Shown here in pieces: positions 1 to 7,603 of a stretch of 63,966 bases of DNA. The stretch is from NCBI GenBank assembly GCA_903926385.1, contig CAIYIS010000062.1, forward strand, positions 1-63,966. Direction: 5' to 3'. The notes beneath the pieces are model-generated. The model did no database searches, was not told where the DNA came from, and saw only the letters and a list, made by a program, of their open reading frames with translations. Position numbers and translations under genes: made by a program. This DNA comes from an uncultured Bacteroidota bacterium (GTDB lineage Bacteria > Bacteroidota > Bacteroidia > 2-12-FULL-35-15). Each line of letters opens with the position of its first letter. The stretch's first letter is position 1.

Positions 1-1
1 G

Positions 2-74
2 TGATCCCGCTGGGATTCGAACCCAGGACCCCTACATTAAAAGTGTAATGCTCTACCAGCTGAGCTACGGAATC
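2..74 (-). tRNA. tRNA-Lys (anticodon UUU)
   Basis: Read on the minus strand, the sequence folds into a complete 73-nt cloverleaf. It has a 7-bp acceptor stem (GATTCCG with CGGGATC), a D arm GCTC/GAGC, an anticodon stem TTACA/TGTAG with loop CTTTTAA, a five-base variable loop and a T arm CTGGG-TTCGAAT-CCCAG. The anticodon TTT decodes lysine. The discriminator base is A. The window begins one base after the 3' end, so whether CCA is encoded cannot be judged. Confidence 0.96.
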
Positions 75-287
75 AAATCTACACATTTTTGTAGTCACCT
101 ACCCCTTTTTTTGGGAGCGCAAAGGTATAATCAATATTCTATTCTGCAAAGATTTTTTATTAAAAAACGCATTTATTTTTAAATATCTTTCTTTTTCCTT
201 ATTTAATAGGTGTTTTGGGGTGTTTTGGGGAGTGGTAAACAAGAGTTATTAACATTATTTATTTCTTTTTACTCTGTATAAAAGTAG

Positions 288-295
288 TAATTTTG
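288..295 (+). promoter_or_regulatory. Bacteroidota -7 box TAATTTTG
   Basis: TAATTTTG matches the Bacteroidota TAnnTTTG -7 consensus and lies about 30 bases before the TTG start of the small orphan gene that precedes aroK. A good -33 TTG was not obvious. It probably drives the orphan and aroK together. Confidence 0.55.
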
Positions 296-324
296 CCTCC
301 AACTCATAAAAACGAACTATCACA

Positions 325-738
325 TTGGAAATAAAACCTGCAACCGGAATCGATTCATTAGTATTTGGAATGACAATGAATGATGCCCAAAAACTCTTTG
401 GAAAACCCGAAGAGGAAGTAAAACTTGACGATATAGAAGATTTTCAGGCTACCGTATGGCATTATTGGCAAAACGGGGTTTCTCTTTTTTTTGATGAAAA
501 CGATAACCAACATTTCTTTTCAGTGGAAATAGACAATTTAGATACTGAATTGTGGGGGCATAAAATATTTACTTTAAAAGAAAAACAAATAATCGAATTG
601 TTCAAAATAAAAGGTTTTGAACAATCAGATGCAGAAATGCACGAATGGGGCGAAAAAAGAGTTACTTTTGATGCATTAAACATTGATTTTTATTTCGAAA
701 AAAATAATCTGGTTTCCATTAATTTTGGAAAAATATAA
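325..738 (+). CDS. Small orphan protein upstream of aroK
   Basis: This encodes a 137-residue soluble, acidic protein with no signal peptide or membrane segment. I do not recognise the family. The N-terminal stretch with GMTMNDAQKLFGKPEE resembles the short 'G.t...a..lfGkP' motif found in several unnamed small bacterial proteins, followed by aromatic-rich beta strands (VWHYW, VSLFF, IDFYF). The start is a TTG; no in-frame ATG precedes the conserved-looking N-terminus, and an ATG inside (GMTM) would remove it. It sits 26 bases before aroK under one promoter, so the two are probably cotranscribed. Function is unknown. Confidence 0.75.
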   Translation: MEIKPATGIDSLVFGMTMNDAQKLFGKPEEEVKLDDIEDFQATVWHYWQNGVSLFFDENDNQHFFSVEIDNLDTELWGHKIFTLKEKQIIELFKIKGFEQSDAEMHEWGEKRVTFDALNIDFYFEKNNLVSINFGKI

Positions 739-764
739 TTAAACAAGTACTAAAACTTAATAAA

Positions 765-1283
765 ATGGCAAAATTCTTTCTTACAGGCTATATGGGTAGC
801 GGAAAAACTACTGCAGGCAAAAAACTATCAGCAAAACTAGGTTACGAATTTATTGACCTGGATAAATACATTGAAGAGGAGTATCAAATGTCGATTCCTC
901 AAATATTCTCTACTAAGGGCGAGAACGAATTCAGAGCAATGGAGCACAACGCTCTGAAAAAACTAGTGGAGAAAGATAATATAGTAATTGCTTGCGGTGG
1001 CGGCACTCCTTGTTATTATAATAATATGGAGTTGATGAACAACCACGGTAATACTGTATATCTTAAAATGAGTGCTGATTCTCTTGTTTCAAGATTACTT
1101 GCTGCAAAAGACGTTCGTCCAATTATTGCCAATAAATCCGAAAAAGAACTTCATGATTTTGTTGCACGTCAACTCGAAAAACGTGAAGACTTTTATCACC
1201 AGGCACAATATGTGGTAAAAGGAAAAGACTTAAATGTGGACGAATTGGTTTCGTTTGTTAAAGAAAAAGTAGGAGTTAATTAA
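765..1283 (+). CDS. aroK: Shikimate kinase
   Basis: Shikimate kinase phosphorylates shikimate to shikimate 3-phosphate with ATP in the chorismate pathway, in the cytoplasm. The 172-residue protein has the normal length. Visible motifs are the Walker A loop GYMGSGKTT (residues 8-16), the shikimate-binding DLDKY (31-35), an FR pair near residue 56-57, and the CGGGTP loop (77-82). RPI near residue 117 fits the lid region. It is the second gene of a two-gene operon behind the orphan at 325 and converges with the phosphoribosyltransferase gene, whose stop codon lies only a few bases away. Confidence 0.96.
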   Translation: MAKFFLTGYMGSGKTTAGKKLSAKLGYEFIDLDKYIEEEYQMSIPQIFSTKGENEFRAMEHNALKKLVEKDNIVIACGGGTPCYYNNMELMNNHGNTVYLKMSADSLVSRLLAAKDVRPIIANKSEKELHDFVARQLEKREDFYHQAQYVVKGKDLNVDELVSFVKEKVGVN

Positions 1284-1286
1284 TAA

Positions 1287-1790
1287 CTAACTCAAGAAAA
1301 CGTTTTCTTTTCCCTTTTTATTTAGTTCAACTGTTATGTGCTCCTGCAATGTGGTGGAGAGCGAAAGACCTACTATGTCTGCTTTTATAGGATAACGGTT
1401 ATGTCCTCTGTCCACTAAAACGGCTGTGGTGAGTCGTTTTACAGGTGTTGCCAAAAATGGTTTTGCTCCGAATATCATTGTTTTTCCGGAGTTCAGAACA
1501 TCATCAACCAATACAATTACTTTTTCCGACAAATCTTTATTGCTCAAATTAATTTTAATTTCTTGAGCCATCGGATTTTTTTTGTCAATAGCTATTTCAA
1601 TCAGTTTTATTTTCAAAGGCGCTATTTCCTGCATCACATCTGTAATTCGTTTGGCCAGTATATAACCGTTACCGCCAATACCGGCCAGTATAATTTCTTT
1701 TTCACCATAATTGTTTTCATAAATCTGATAAGCTATACGGTTTATTTTTTGTTCTATTTGTTTGCTGTTTAGAATTAAAGTCTTTTTCAT
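1287..1790 (-). CDS. Phosphoribosyltransferase, PyrR/Hpt-like
   Basis: The protein is 167 residues with the type I phosphoribosyltransferase fold. The PRPP-binding signature VDDVLNSGKT lies at residues 95-104, and the N-terminal GIGGNGYILAKRI (38-50) matches the pyrophosphate loop region of PyrR-like enzymes. Family members either transfer phosphoribosyl groups to uracil or purines or act as pyrimidine regulators. There is no neighbouring pyr operon, so PyrR regulation is not supported. The gene converges with aroK. I would call it a PRTase and leave the substrate open. Confidence 0.85.
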   Translation of the reverse strand: MKKTLILNSKQIEQKINRIAYQIYENNYGEKEIILAGIGGNGYILAKRITDVMQEIAPLKIKLIEIAIDKKNPMAQEIKINLSNKDLSEKVIVLVDDVLNSGKTMIFGAKPFLATPVKRLTTAVLVDRGHNRYPIKADIVGLSLSTTLQEHITVELNKKGKENVFLS

Positions 1791-1838
1791 TTTATAACAA
1801 TTATGTTTTATAAATCTGCACTGTAAATTTGTCTAGTC

Positions 1839-2357
1839 TTATTCCTGTATTCGGCCTCCTTTGAAGAAATATTTCTTGTAATAGTCTTCATCCATATCGC
1901 TAATTACTACACCGGCATTAACCGATGCGTGTGCAAATTTATTATTTCCCAAATAAACTCCCACATGAGATATCTGTCCTCTTCTTATTTTAAAAAACAA
2001 AATATCGCCTTCCTGCAACTCTTCTTTCTCCACCGGCTTTACCAAATTCCATATCGATCCCGAACCTCCCGAAAGGTGAATACAATAAATCTCTTTATAC
2101 ATTTCGGTAACAAATCCCGAACAATCTATTCCCTTTTTCGATTTGCCTGCATACTGATAGCGTGTGCCTGCCCAGTCGTACACTTTGTAGTATAAATAAG
2201 GGTTGCAGGCCGAGTCGGGACGGAGGCTGTAATCCGAATAAAATTGTTCTATCGTTTTTCTGTTTTTCGGCACACTCTGCTTTTGCCTGCCACGCTTAGG
2301 CTGTGCGGCAATCACAAAAGGAAAAATGAGAAGTAAACAGATAAAATATTTTTTCAT
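1839..2357 (-). CDS. NlpC/P60 (C40) cell-wall peptidase
   Basis: This is a secreted 172-residue NlpC/P60 cysteine peptidase, which cleaves peptidoglycan stem peptides, typically the D-Glu to diaminopimelate bond. A signal peptide covers residues 1-18 (hydrophobic core FICLLLIFPFVIA), followed by a basic linker. The catalytic triad is visible: Cys79 in GIDCSGF, His131 in SHVGVYLG and a third polar His at 143 in FAHAS. The length is short, with only the catalytic domain after the linker and no SH3 domains. A TACCTTTG box sits seven bases before the ATG, which implies a nearly leaderless mRNA. Confidence 0.92.
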   Translation of the reverse strand: MKKYFICLLLIFPFVIAAQPKRGRQKQSVPKNRKTIEQFYSDYSLRPDSACNPYLYYKVYDWAGTRYQYAGKSKKGIDCSGFVTEMYKEIYCIHLSGGSGSIWNLVKPVEKEELQEGDILFFKIRRGQISHVGVYLGNNKFAHASVNAGVVISDMDEDYYKKYFFKGGRIQE

Positions 2358-2364
2358 TGTATGG

Positions 2365-2372
2365 CAAAGGTA
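2365..2372 (-). promoter_or_regulatory. -7 box TACCTTTG, near-leaderless
   Basis: On the minus strand TACCTTTG fits TAnnTTTG. Only seven bases separate its last G from the ATG of the NlpC/P60 gene, so transcription would begin at or just before the start codon. Confidence 0.55.
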
Positions 2373-2386
2373 AAAAAAATCGAAAC

Positions 2387-3097
2387 TTATTCGTCCACTT
2401 TATGGTGCAAAGATTCTTCGGCAGCTTTAATTATTACTTTGTGCGATTCTTCATCACCCAGATATTTCTCAATGAGGTTATGTCCCACATAAATTAGGGG
2501 AGTTAGCGCCACAGCAATAATTAACTTAAACGTATAGCCCGTTACCGACATATTAATAAACGTAGCCGTATCCACCTTTCCGGGCAACCAAAACCCTATA
2601 CCGCCCACTATAAACGTATCGATTATCTGAGAAATTACAGTAGAACCAGTACTTCTGAGCCATATCATTTTGCCCCCTGTTTTGTCGCGCAGGAGCCAGA
2701 AAATAGACACATCCACAAACTGAGAAAAAAGAAACGCCACTATACTCCCTACTATTATCCACATACTTTGGCCAAACACAGCAGTAAATTGTTCGTCTGT
2801 AACCTGGGAAATGCCCTTAGCTGCCGGAATAGTGATAGCAAAGAACAAAATAATAAAAGCATATGAAATTAAACCGGCTGTTATTAACGACAGTTTACGC
2901 ACTCCCGTTCGCCCGTAGTATTCATTAATTAAATCGGTAGTGATAAATACCACCGGCCAGGGTATAATACCTATACTCATTATAAATGGGCCTATGTGAA
3001 TGAGTTTACTCCCTATAAGCTCCGCCACCACAGCATTGGTAATAAATATACCTGCCATGATGATGTAAACAAAATTTCGTTTTGATGAAAATATCAT
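2387..3097 (-). CDS. yhhQ: Queuosine precursor transporter (VUT/YhhQ family)
   Basis: This is an integral membrane protein of the YhhQ/VUT family (DUF165), which imports queuosine precursors such as preQ0/preQ1 for tRNA modification. The sequence shows about six hydrophobic segments, beginning FVYIIMAGIFITNAVVAELIG, then IPWPVVFITTDLINEYYGR, a family hallmark, and DVSIFWLLRDKT. I chose the ATG at 3097 (236 residues). A longer frame reaches 3166, but those 23 residues are polar, encoded by a repetitive TTGG-rich stretch, and not part of the family. The C-terminus is charged and cytoplasmic. Confidence 0.9.
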   Translation of the reverse strand: MIFSSKRNFVYIIMAGIFITNAVVAELIGSKLIHIGPFIMSIGIIPWPVVFITTDLINEYYGRTGVRKLSLITAGLISYAFIILFFAITIPAAKGISQVTDEQFTAVFGQSMWIIVGSIVAFLFSQFVDVSIFWLLRDKTGGKMIWLRSTGSTVISQIIDTFIVGGIGFWLPGKVDTATFINMSVTGYTFKLIIAVALTPLIYVGHNLIEKYLGDEESHKVIIKAAEESLHHKVDE

Positions 3098-3594
3098 GCG
3101 TTGATTGGTTGGTTGGTTTTTAAAATTCGTTGTAAAGCTATTGCAAAAATGCTTTCTGAAATTCAAAATAAATTATAATTCAGATTTGGGAGGGCAGTTT
3201 ACGGCTTCCTTCGTTTTAGTTAAATAGTCAATAAACAATAATCAATCGCCATTCGTTCATTTGCCTACTGCCTAATTGCAAAATTGCTTAATTATTTTTT
3301 GGGCGATTCCCTTTACTTCTTCGTTTGTACCTGTCCTCCCGCTTTCCCTTCCAATCTTTTTCTTTGCCCGAAAAGGTCAAAGAAAAAGGATTTCCAGTAC
3401 AATCGGGCGCAGTTAGTCAGCGCATAGTTTCTAATAACCTTTAATTATGCACGAAAAAAAACTCCGAACATTTCTGCCCGAAGCTTTCTTTTCGCCCCAG
3501 TTGGTTTTCCATTTTTTTCTCTTTAAAATTTCCAGAATCAATGCCTTTGCAGTTATTTTTTCCACCTGCAAACCGTACCCGCTTAAATTCTCTC

Positions 3595-3696
3595 ACAAAT
3601 ATACATATATTATATATGTATTAAATAAAATCTTGCCCCAACCTTCACCTTCTGGCCCCCCTCTCCTTTTTCAAGGAGAGGAGCCGGGGGTGAGGT
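3595..3696. repeat. Dispersed module 1, copy 1 (AT palindrome plus CTCTCC hairpin)
   Basis: It starts with CACAAATATACATATAT, a perfect inverted repeat of ATACATATAT around one base (3601-3621). It continues through TTGCCCCAACCTTCACCTT to the hairpin CCTCTCCTT/AAGGAGAGG (about 3660-3681) and ends GGGGGTGAGGT. The same order occurs at 48132-48262, so this is a composite dispersed element. Short forms of the CTCTCC hairpin recur at 21139-21190 and 22368-22410. Confidence 0.75.
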
Positions 3697-3909
3697 AAAA
3701 ATAATCCCCCCCCTTTCAGAGCAGGATTTTCCCTTCATTCGTAAATTCCTCCCATCACCCCGAGCCTGTCCAAGGGCTTTTTTTATAAAAATTTTCATTC
3801 TACAATTCTAAAAATCTAAAATTCTATATTCATTCGTAAATTCAGGGCAGAAGTTCAATGGACTTATGAGCCAGGTTGTGCGTGGTCGTATTTCGTAAAA
3901 ATTCTCGTT

Positions 3910-4203
3910 CAAGTCCATCTTTTCACATTCCATGTCCGTTTTTTCTAATAGCATGTCCGACTTTTTCAATAGCATGTCTGGTTTTTATCATTCCATGTCC
4001 GACTTTTAACATTCCATGTCCGACTTTTTCAATAGCATGTCCGGTTTTTAACATTTCATGTCCGACTTTTCACTTTCCATGTCCGACTTTTTTAATTCCG
4101 TGTCCGGTTTTAACATTTCCATGTCATGTTTTTTTAATAGCATGTCATGTTTTTCAAATAGCATGTCATGTTTTTTCAAAAGCATGTCATGTTTTTCATC
4201 ACC
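3910..4203. repeat. Array A: 14 tandem units of exactly 21 bp
   Basis: Fourteen consecutive units begin every 21 bases (3910, 3931, 3952 ... 4183) with no insertion or deletion. The consensus is CATGTCCG followed by a pyrimidine-rich T tract and a variable six-base end (CAATAG, ACATTC and so on). The last four units have changed to CATGTCATG. Substitutions are frequent, so the units are old, yet the register is perfect. The period makes several frames open, which yields spurious heptapeptide proteins. No hairpin of note is present within a unit. Confidence 0.93.
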
Positions 4204-4220
4204 CCACCCCCCTTCCCCCT

Positions 4221-4433
4221 CGTTTGTAACGTGGGCGGTTGAGAATTGCGTTTGTAACGCAACATCTGAGTAGTAAAAAATCATAGTTCGTAATGCTCCT
4301 GATGGTAATATCCTAATAGCAATAAACACTCAAACATCTGTAAAGCCCCATAGGGGCGATATTTACTATTTCCTACAAACCCTGACAGAGGTTAGAGATA
4401 AGAAAAACCAAAAGCCAACCAAGCACGATGCGC
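4221..4433 (+). repeat. 213-bp dispersed repeat (module 2), copy 1
   Basis: This noncoding repeat runs from CGTTTGTAACGTGGGCGGTT to AAGCACGATGCGC. A second copy of identical length is at 49494-49706 in the same orientation, differing by scattered substitutions, and a mosaic inverted copy is at 47221-47423. Inside are a GCCCC-AT-AGGGGC hairpin and AACCCTGACAGAGGTT. No transposase, terminal repeats or target duplications were recognised. It lies just after array A. Confidence 0.88.
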
Positions 4434-4591
4434 TCACTAACTGCACCCTTATGATTGTTGATTGACGATTGTTGATTGATTATTGTTGATTGCCTACTTT
4501 CCAATTGCCCAATTGATGAATTGCCCAATTGCCCAATTGAACTTTACACCCGAAACCTGAAACTTTCTAACTTTGAACTTTAAACTGAAAC

Positions 4592-5836
4592 TTAGTGAAC
4601 AATCATTCCGGAAGTTTCTTTTTTGTGGTAGTCTTTAATAAGTAAGCTGTACCAAAACACCCCGAGGAGGTACATGGCAGCGGTAATCCAAAAAATATTG
4701 ACATACTCCACATCGAGATGGCGGAGAATACCAAAGCCAATAGCACTAAAATAAGCCGAACCCGACCAGATGGCAGAGGTGAGTCCGCTAACCATTTCGC
4801 GGTTGCGCTCGCCAACATATTTCATGGTTATTTCGGAAGTCATGGGTACAGCGGCATTCATGAGGGGCTGGCGCAAGAGATAAAACAGAGCGGCTATAAA
4901 AACAGAGAAGCTGTACATATTATAATATTGTGTGGTGGCCATAATAATGAGGCAGAAAATGGCCATAAGTTGGGTGCGGGTTACAGCTTTTTGATATCCG
5001 AAACGGTTTTTTATTTTGGGAATATAAATGGCTACAATGGTTACCACTACTGCTGTGGTGAAATTAAGAAAAGAGAAAACAGAGGTGCTCATTTTATGTA
5101 CGTTCGAAAAGAAGAGACTCATAAACGGTATGGTAAACCCTGCTCCAATGGCAATGATGCTGGTAGGTACAAGGGCTTTGGTAATTATTTTCCAGTCGTA
5201 TTCTTTGAGGTTGCTTCGTTTTTCGCTGATGAGGGGCACCTGTTCTTTTTTGTTGATGCGCATTACAAAATAAACCCCTGTGAAGCCCATGAGGCTGATA
5301 GCAAAGAGTAAGTTCTGTTCGCTAAACACAGTTTGGTTGATGCCATTAAACACAGCAATAACCAAACTGCCCACAATGCTGGCAATGCTCCAGGTGGCAA
5401 AGTTGAGTGTTATGGCCAGTGTTTGCTGATGTTTGGGCGCATTGCGAATAATGTAAGGCAATATCGGAATTTGAATAAACGTGTAAGCTGTGCCCCACAA
5501 AAGATGGGAAATAAGCAGCAGTCCGGTGGAATGAAAATGTACTCCAATTAATATTAAAAAGCTGAACAGCGGAACACCAATGGCAGCAATGTAAAACATG
5601 GGCAATATTTTTCGGCCTTTGATATACATGCCCAGAAACAAAGCGAGAGCAAGCATGCCGAGGTAACGGTAAGAAGTAAAATGAGCATACTGCGCATCGC
5701 TGAAATGCTCGGCTTTCATGTACAACGGAAGAACAGTAATGAATGTAACATTAATTATCTGCACAAATAATTCGACAATAACCAGATTGTGAAACGAGCG
5801 GTCAAGCTCCAGATAATCTCTTACGGTTCTTAACAT
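4592..5836 (-). CDS. MFS transporter
   Basis: This is a 414-residue major facilitator superfamily protein with about twelve hydrophobic segments in two halves, separated by a charged loop near residues 195-215 (KKEQVPLISEKRSN). Glycine-rich segments such as FRYLGMLALALFLGMYIKGRK in the first half and SGSAYFSAIGFGIL near the end fit MFS packing motifs. Substrate cannot be deduced. It is followed after three bases by miaA upstream on the same strand (miaA stop at 5840), so miaA and this gene are probably one transcript with this gene last. Confidence 0.85.
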   Translation of the reverse strand: MLRTVRDYLELDRSFHNLVIVELFVQIINVTFITVLPLYMKAEHFSDAQYAHFTSYRYLGMLALALFLGMYIKGRKILPMFYIAAIGVPLFSFLILIGVHFHSTGLLLISHLLWGTAYTFIQIPILPYIIRNAPKHQQTLAITLNFATWSIASIVGSLVIAVFNGINQTVFSEQNLLFAISLMGFTGVYFVMRINKKEQVPLISEKRSNLKEYDWKIITKALVPTSIIAIGAGFTIPFMSLFFSNVHKMSTSVFSFLNFTTAVVVTIVAIYIPKIKNRFGYQKAVTRTQLMAIFCLIIMATTQYYNMYSFSVFIAALFYLLRQPLMNAAVPMTSEITMKYVGERNREMVSGLTSAIWSGSAYFSAIGFGILRHLDVEYVNIFWITAAMYLLGVFWYSLLIKDYHKKETSGMIVH

Positions 5837-5839
5837 GTT

Positions 5840-6745
5840 TTAAATTCCGTGTTGTTTTAAAAAGTCTGCAATACGAGTAACCTCATGCGGCTCGAACCAG
5901 GTAAAGTCGGTATATCTTCTGAACCAGGTTAACTGACGTTTGGCATATCGTCTGGTGTTTTGTTTTATCAATTCCACAGCGGTATTCAAATCTGTTTTAC
6001 TGTCCAGATAATCGAAGAGTTCTTTATAACCCACTGTTTGCAGTGAGTTCAAGTGTCGGAAGTTGATGAGTTGTTTTACTTCGTCCATAAAACCATCTTT
6101 CATCATTAGGTCAACTCTAGTGTTGATGCGGCTGTAGAGCTTATCTCTGTCGGTGTTGAGGGCTATTTTAATGATGTTAAAATTACGTTGCTTGGTTAAT
6201 CCTGCTCTTAGTTCGGAATACGGTTTCCCGCTTACCATACAAACCTCGAGTGCACGCATCACCCGGTGGGGGTTTTGCAAATCTACCTGATGATAATAGG
6301 CCTCATCTTTTTGTTTGAGCAATGATGCCAAGCCTTCCATACCTTCGGTTTGATAAATTTGCTTTAATAAATAGCGAGTGTTTTCATCTGCCTCCGGCAA
6401 ACTATCGAACCCTTTGCAAATAGCATCAATGTATAATCCCGAACCGCCTACCAATACAGCCACATCATCATTCAGAAATAGTTTATCGAGCAAAAGAATA
6501 GCATCGGTTTCGTATTTGCCCACATTATAATCATCGGTAATGGAATGCGAATGGATGAAATAATGCGGCACACCGTTCATTTCTTCAGCAGTTGGTACAG
6601 CTGTACCTATGCTCATCTCTTTATAGAATTGCCGCGAATCGGCCGATAACACAGCACAATTCAATTGTCGGGCAAGTAAAATGCTTAAAGAAGTTTTCCC
6701 TATGGCAGTGGGGCCTGCAATTACAATAAGGGTTTTGGGAGGCAT
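5840..6745 (-). CDS. miaA: tRNA dimethylallyltransferase
   Basis: MiaA transfers a dimethylallyl group to the N6 of A37 in tRNAs that read codons starting with U. The 301-residue length is typical. The P-loop GPTAIGKTS lies at residues 11-19, followed by SADSRQFYKEMSIGTA, the substrate-binding signature of the family, and VGGSGLYIDAI near residue 100. The C-terminal QTVGYKELFDYL and the RRYAKRQLTWFRR motif are also characteristic. The gene is directly upstream of the MFS gene and probably cotranscribed with it. Confidence 0.96.
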   Translation of the reverse strand: MPPKTLIVIAGPTAIGKTSLSILLARQLNCAVLSADSRQFYKEMSIGTAVPTAEEMNGVPHYFIHSHSITDDYNVGKYETDAILLLDKLFLNDDVAVLVGGSGLYIDAICKGFDSLPEADENTRYLLKQIYQTEGMEGLASLLKQKDEAYYHQVDLQNPHRVMRALEVCMVSGKPYSELRAGLTKQRNFNIIKIALNTDRDKLYSRINTRVDLMMKDGFMDEVKQLINFRHLNSLQTVGYKELFDYLDSKTDLNTAVELIKQNTRRYAKRQLTWFRRYTDFTWFEPHEVTRIADFLKQHGI

Positions 6746-6841
6746 GGTTCGATTTGCCTTACCCGTTGTTTAATAAAACAGGTAAGGCAATTATTAGTTT
6801 AGTTTAAAAGGTTTGCAGATAGAATAGTATTCACAGTAAGA

Positions 6842-7498
6842 TTAATCTTCGTCTCCTCCCTCGCCATATTCGTTTTCATAATCTTCGGCTTCTAGTTCAT
6901 CGGCATCTTCGTCCATTTCCGGTTCGCCTTCTTCGCCTTCGAGCTCTGCCAGGTCATCATCATCATTGGCCAGATACGCATCGTTTTCATCCGGTTCGGG
7001 TTCTTCTTCGTCAAAATCATCATCATCTTCAAAGGCAACAGCAGGTATAACAGGTGCTACCATTTTGTATTGAGGAGGAGCATCGTCCACGCTTTTGGCA
7101 ATTCGGGGATACTGAATGGAAGCATCGTCAGGCAAAATTCTGATGAGTTCTACCATAAATGTCCACAAAGCGGTTTGATCGTACATGTAAACAAACTTTT
7201 GATGAGGATCGTCCATCAGGGAAGCCATTTTGCAGTTCTTCATCAGTTTTTTCGGAACTTCATCATCTCTTCTTTTTTTCTTAGAGGAAGGTTCCGGTTC
7301 CGGGTTCAGAAGTATTTCTTCTCCTTTGCGCCAGTAATCATCGCTAACAAAGAATGAAGCATTGTGAATGGAATCGAATTTTACCGACTTCAAAATAATA
7401 TGATGGAAATCTTCAAACGTTTGATTGGATTTAATTTCGACTTCTCTGTAAATTTCATCGTAATCTTCAAACGTAACTTTAAATCTATATACCGACAT
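6842..7498 (-). CDS. pRiA4b ORF-3/IS1096-TnpR-like protein with acidic tail
   Basis: The 218-residue protein begins with the module MSVYRFKVTFEDYDEIYREVEI, followed by TFEDFHHIILKSV, which is the pattern of the plasmid pRiA4b ORF-3 family. This domain is common in chromosomes and its biochemical role is unknown; the transposon-derived name is historical. Residues 10-145 form the domain. From about residue 165 the chain is almost entirely Asp, Glu and a few small residues, a disordered polyacidic tail. A TATTTTTG box lies about 60 bases upstream. There are no transposase neighbours, so mobility is not supported. Confidence 0.75.
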   Translation of the reverse strand: MSVYRFKVTFEDYDEIYREVEIKSNQTFEDFHHIILKSVKFDSIHNASFFVSDDYWRKGEEILLNPEPEPSSKKKRRDDEVPKKLMKNCKMASLMDDPHQKFVYMYDQTALWTFMVELIRILPDDASIQYPRIAKSVDDAPPQYKMVAPVIPAVAFEDDDDFDEEEPEPDENDAYLANDDDDLAELEGEEGEPEMDEDADELEAEDYENEYGEGGDED

Positions 7499-7555
7499 GG
7501 TTATTGAAATTTTGTATTATCAAATGTGTAAAAGTGAAAGCTATTTTATTGCGAA

Positions 7556-7563
7556 CAAAAATA
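7556..7563 (-). promoter_or_regulatory. -7 box TATTTTTG
   Basis: TATTTTTG on the minus strand matches TAnnTTTG and lies 57 bases before the ATG of the pRiA4b ORF-3-like gene. It is separated from the cca gene end by about 40 bases. Confidence 0.4.
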
Positions 7564-7603
7564 AGAATTAAGTTTTGATTTTATTATTCTTTATTTCGAA
7601 TTC

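Larger units (their letters stand above)
3098..4591. other. Repeat-rich 1.5-kb spacer without genes
   Basis: No convincing gene lies here. Short open frames exist but follow repeats and low-complexity DNA. In order it holds: phrases rich in CAATTG and TTGATTG (3221-3300 and 4453-4540), a GCAGTTAGTCAGCGCAT module at 3408-3426, an AT palindrome plus CTCTCC palindrome (3595-3696), a CCGAGCCTGTCCAAGGGC element (about 3758-3777) of the dispersed type also seen at 47148, an AT-rich CTAAAAATCTAAAATTC phrase near 3800, the 21-bp array A, and one copy of a 213-bp dispersed repeat. Confidence 0.7.

Noticed and set aside
1-75. tRNA-linked integration site
   Set aside because: No repeated tRNA end, integrase or phage gene is present in the adjoining sequence.
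1287-1790. PyrR attenuator regulator
   Set aside because: The PRPP motif fits any type I PRTase and no pyrimidine operon or anti-terminator leader adjoins it.
3447-3698. Small protein-coding gene in the 3.4-3.7 kb spacer
   Set aside because: The frame ends inside a dispersed palindromic element and has no family-like or signal features.
3876-4329. Overlapping open frames with heptapeptide repeats across array A
   Set aside because: A 21-bp period without stops automatically opens several frames on both strands. No start signal or signal peptide supports a gene, and sister arrays B, D and F cannot code.
6842-7498. Transposon-borne IS1096/plasmid gene
   Set aside because: Only the family name suggests mobility. 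No transposase, inverted repeats or plasmid genes are near, and it sits between core tRNA genes.
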